From: Verrucomicrobiia bacterium
GTDB taxonomy: Bacteria; Verrucomicrobiota; Verrucomicrobiia; Palsa-1439
Reading direction: 5' to 3'
DNA: 64,000 bases
Assembly: GCA_022072455.1 (NCBI GenBank)
Contig: JAJVHY010000011.1
Location: forward strand, 27,683 to 91,682
The notes under the pieces are model-generated. The model was given only the letters and a program-made list of their open reading frames with translations, was not told the DNA's origin and made no database searches. This document shows, piece by piece, positions 61,995-64,000 of this stretch (the stretch's first letter is position 1; each line of letters opens with the position of its first letter). The position numbers and the translations under genes were made by a program.

Positions 61995-62477
61995 GTCATG
62001 CTGAGCTTGTCGAAGCAGCCTTCGACTTCGCTCAGGCCGGCGTCTCCCTAGTGTCATCCCGAGCTTGTCGAGGGATCTCAGTCGTTCTACCAAGCGGCGC
62101 TCAAATCCTGCCATGTCGGATTCTCATGCTCAATCAGTGCGATCTTCTTCTCGCGCCGCCAGCCCTTGAGTTGCTTCTCGCGGGCAATGGCCTCGCGCAC
62201 ATCGCCAAAGGACTCAAAATACACCAGCCGGTTGACGTTGTATTTCGCCGTAAAGCCAGCGATCAACTTTTGTTGGTGCTCAAACAGTCGCCGCGTCAGA
62301 TCATTCGTGACGCCGATGTAGAGTACGCCAGATTTACTCGCGAGAATGTAAGTAAAGTATTCGCGCACGGTCACGCTCCTACGTTGTCATTCCGAGCTTG
62401 TCGAGGAATCTCTTTCGTTGTGCGAGCAGGGCCGGTCTCGCTCCGGAGAGACCCTTCGACAAGCTCAGGGTGACAAC
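61995..62477. mobile_element. GIY-YIG-carrying insertion within the integrase gene
   Basis: About 483 bp bounded by related short repeats: GTCATGCTGAGCTTGTCGA at 61995, GTCATCCCGAGCTTGTCGAG at 62053, GTCATTCCGAGCTTGTCGAG at 62386, and an inverted copy CTTCGACAAGCTCAGGGTGA at 62454. The GIY-YIG gene lies between. It interrupts and partly replaces the integrase reading frame. No target duplication is evident. Such GAGCTTGTCGA repeats around GIY-YIG genes occur in many genomes, as I recall. Confidence 0.65.
62087..62374 (-). CDS. Small GIY-YIG nuclease-domain protein
   Basis: A 95-aa single-domain protein of the YhbQ/UPF0213 kind. YFTYILASKSGVLYIGVTNDLTRRLFEH contains the GIY-YIG-type core (YIL...LYIG) and the catalytic Arg. 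Further on, KYNVNRLVYFESFGDVREAIAREKQLKGWRR has the conserved Glu/Lys. It could cut DNA and assist spread of the surrounding repeats; this is inferred. Its frame is intact while the host integrase is broken. Confidence 0.87.
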   Translation of the reverse strand: MTVREYFTYILASKSGVLYIGVTNDLTRRLFEHQQKLIAGFTAKYNVNRLVYFESFGDVREAIAREKQLKGWRREKKIALIEHENPTWQDLSAAW

Positions 62478-63313
62478 GGGGGAATCCGCAACCGCAACAA
62501 TTCCATCAAGCGGAGGCCGCTCCCATACATGAGTTCGGCCATGAGCCGCGTGGTGCCGTCCAGAGCGGCAAACAGTTGCCGGCATTCCTCGCGGGAAAGC
62601 ACCACCGGAATGCGCGGATTGTGGGCGGCGCGCGTGAAGTCACTGAAGTCGCCCACGTCGTGCTGGTAGACTTCCCGCAAGAGGAACACGATGGCATTGA
62701 GTGCCTGCTTCTGACTGGAAGCCGACGTGCGATGCAGAGTCGCCATCTCCGAAAGGAACCCCTTCACGTCCGCTTCCGTGACGGCGTGGAGATCGAGAGT
62801 GCCGGTCGGCGCCTGTGCTCTGTGGCCCTTCTCCAACCACCGCACGAAGCGCCCGGCCCAATGCCGGTACGCTTGTTCCGTCCGCCACCGGTAATGACCG
62901 GTGCGCAGATGCTGAATGACCCGGCGTTCCCATTCCTCCGTGCCGGTATCCGCAGCGCCCAGCGAGGGAACATCCGCCAGCGTGTCCGGCTTGGGGATGA
63001 AGCGGCGTGGTTGAGCCGCTCGAACGGGGGCCGGTTGGATGGGTTGTTTTCCGCCTTCGCGGAAGAACCAGTTGAGCGCCTCCCGCCACGTCGCCAATTG
63101 TGAGACGGCCAAACGCCGGTGGTCGGTAACCTCCTGCATGAACGCGCGAGCCGAGTTCACCGTTGCCTTTTGGCCGGTCTGTTTGCAGAAGCGGAGATAC
63201 TGAATGAGGGCGAAGCGGTATTGCTGTTGGCGGAGTGCGGGGAGGCGTAACTGCGGGAGCCTCTCCGCCCATTGCGGAAACCAAATTGGTGGAGCCGGTT
63301 TGTCTTTTTCCAT

Positions 63314-63546
63314 GGCGAAACCGCGCCGACGAACGACAAGCCCACTTTGTCCTTTGCCGGCATGTCCCGCAAGCGAAAAAACAGTCCCCTCAGGAGGTCT
63401 GGCGTATCCAAAACCGGTTGCGAAGTTGTTGGAAATCAGGTTGACGCGCAATCGGTCAAGGACTACGATTTCAGCGAAATGAAAGCCAAAATCGACTTTG
63501 TCTTTTGCCGGTCGAGTTTGTCCCATTCCTAATGTTCGACTGACAG
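63314..63546. other. Region upstream of the broken integrase
   Basis: No convincing gene. The element ACTTTGTC(C/T)TTTGCCGG occurs twice, at 63344-63360 and 63495-63511, about 151 bp apart in direct orientation. In integrons the recombination site attI lies here, next to the 5' end of the integrase, but no clear GTTRRRY core was found. Confidence 0.4.
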
Positions 63547-63873
63547 ATGAGACGCAAACTATGCATTCTGAGCGGTGTGGTGACGCTAGGAGCGTGGATT
63601 TACCTGTGCGGTTTCGCTTGTGGCGCCCCGACTCTCATCCGTCAGCCGGTTGTGACCGGTATCTGGAGTTTGCCGGAGGATAGGGCACTGACGCATGCGC
63701 AGATTCTTGACTCGTTAGATCCCGTCACGGATTTCATGTTTGGCTACCGTGACCGGGTTTTGATTGCCAGCACGGTGATGATGTTAGGCTTTGCTGGAGT
63801 GTGGTGTTTTAGAGAGAGGAGAGTCGAACCATCCGCTGGAGGCAACGCGGCTGCGCCGCGTGCCTCAGCTTGA
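63547..63873 (+). CDS. Small membrane protein of unknown function
   Basis: A 108-aa protein with an N-terminal hydrophobic segment (LCILSGVVTLGAWIYLCGFA) and a second one near the C-terminus (VLIASTVMMLGFAGVWCF), likely two membrane spans with a ~40-residue periplasmic loop. No strong ribosome site. It lies just outside the integrase, where a gene cassette could sit, but no attC is visible. Confidence 0.55.
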   Translation: MRRKLCILSGVVTLGAWIYLCGFACGAPTLIRQPVVTGIWSLPEDRALTHAQILDSLDPVTDFMFGYRDRVLIASTVMMLGFAGVWCFRERRVEPSAGGNAAAPRASA

Positions 63874-63975
63874 GCGTTGAGATTGTCGAAAAAGTCCTTT
63901 TCGTGGGTGGTTTGCGATTGAATTGGGTTCCGTCCCTGACCTAGACTGCCCGGCGTTCCAAAGGAGGAATTGCCG

Positions 63976-64000
63976 ATGGCGCGGTACAAACCCTACGATT
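63976..64000 (+). CDS. Start of a probable transposase (IS1182-like), cut by window edge
   Basis: AAGGAGG then ATG at 63976, encoding MARYKPYD before the window ends. This opening matches what I recall of IS1182-family transposases. An upstream palindromic stretch CGAAAAAG-TC-CTTTTCG at about 63888-63904 could be near the left end of the element. Very short evidence. Confidence 0.45.

Larger units (their letters stand above)
61666..63313 (-). pseudogene. Integron-integrase-like tyrosine recombinase, disrupted
   Basis: The 5' part (63313-62480) starts MEKDKPAPPIWFPQWAERL, shows the core-binding domain (HYRWRTEQAYRHWAGRFVRWL), and reaches the first catalytic Arg in GSGLRLMELLRLR. The 3' part (61980-61666) begins [20 protein letters not shown] and carries [23 protein letters not shown] and the Tyr in TQIYTHV. 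WxWQxxFP followed by DPRSG is typical of IntI-type integrases. About 60-70 residues between the parts are missing, replaced by about 480 bp containing a GIY-YIG gene. No attI or attC site was confirmed. Confidence 0.82.

Noticed and set aside
63314..64000. attI/attC sites of an integron
   Set aside because: No convincing GTTRRRY core with a matching RYYYAAC partner was found by eye; a covariance search would be needed.
1..64000. tRNA, rRNA or riboswitch genes
   Set aside because: No cloverleaf, rRNA-like stretch or known aptamer core was recognised in the intergenic regions; rib and mgtE leaders are short and featureless.

Overview
The window looks like part of a Verrucomicrobia (PVC group) chromosome; this is inferred from protein content, not from a marker gene. 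The clues are a PEP-CTERM exported protein, a TIGR02597-type secreted protein, a HAF-repeat surface protein with the C-terminal domain common in this phylum, and many signal-peptide proteins of unknown role. Genes are tightly packed with many ATGA start/stop overlaps. The DNA is unusually rich in the tetramer CCGG, which gives a host signature that some inserted DNA lacks.

Layout. 1-4.3 kb (minus): truncated AMP-binding ligase, lipoprotein, rsmI, then an AT-richer pair (TIGR02597-like and PEP-CTERM proteins). 4.7-8.7 kb: galT, lepB, lepA. 8.8-14.1 kb: VWA protein, sensor kinase, DUF4139-like protein and response regulator in one operon. 14.1-18.2 kb: two tandem thioredoxin-domain proteins, M29 aminopeptidase, a Tat-exported aldo/keto reductase-like protein with a degraded active site, YhbY-type RNA-binding protein. 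18.2-27.2 kb: MFS transporter, DRE-TIM aldolase, heparinase-like protein, rhomboid protease overlapping a B-box/beta-propeller membrane protein, and a PilB/GspE ATPase. 27.3-28.75 kb: an intact ISKra4-like insertion sequence with perfect 21-bp inverted repeats, a 9-bp target duplication and a probable -1 frameshift, sitting between a receiver protein and the PilB-type gene. 29.3-34.5 kb: NtrB/NtrC-like pair, UvrD-type helicase, TMEM14-like protein. 34.6-47.1 kb: secreted protein, hisH-hisA, MFS transporter, hexose-6-P mutarotase, HAF-repeat protein, tig-clpP-clpX, mgtE.

47.1-53.1 kb is accessory-like: a 217-aa protein of unknown function (minus), an MmeI-type single-chain restriction-modification enzyme, DUF2513, a DUF4258/DUF2283 pair, an exact 14 x 21-bp tandem array, and a fibronectin-III-like protein. 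53.1-59.2 kb is an eight-gene operon with near-continuous overlaps (126-aa unknown, ribBA, ribH, nusB, PHP phosphoesterase, ftsY, SGNH hydrolase, sugar epimerase). 59.3-61.4 kb repeats the accessory theme: a second 217-aa protein, a second Fn3-like protein with a short aromatic leader frame, and a second, unrelated 21-bp array of about 19 units. 61.5-64 kb holds REP-like repeats, an integron-integrase-like gene broken by a small GIY-YIG element, a small membrane protein, and the start of a likely IS1182-type transposase.

The best candidate for an undescribed system is the duplicated module [21-bp array - short Tyr/Phe-spaced leader frame - Fn3-like protein] together with the 217-aa protein. 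The two arrays share unit length and position but not sequence. Their function is unknown; protein-binding array, coding beta-roll heptads and minisatellite switch are the alternatives given in the findings.
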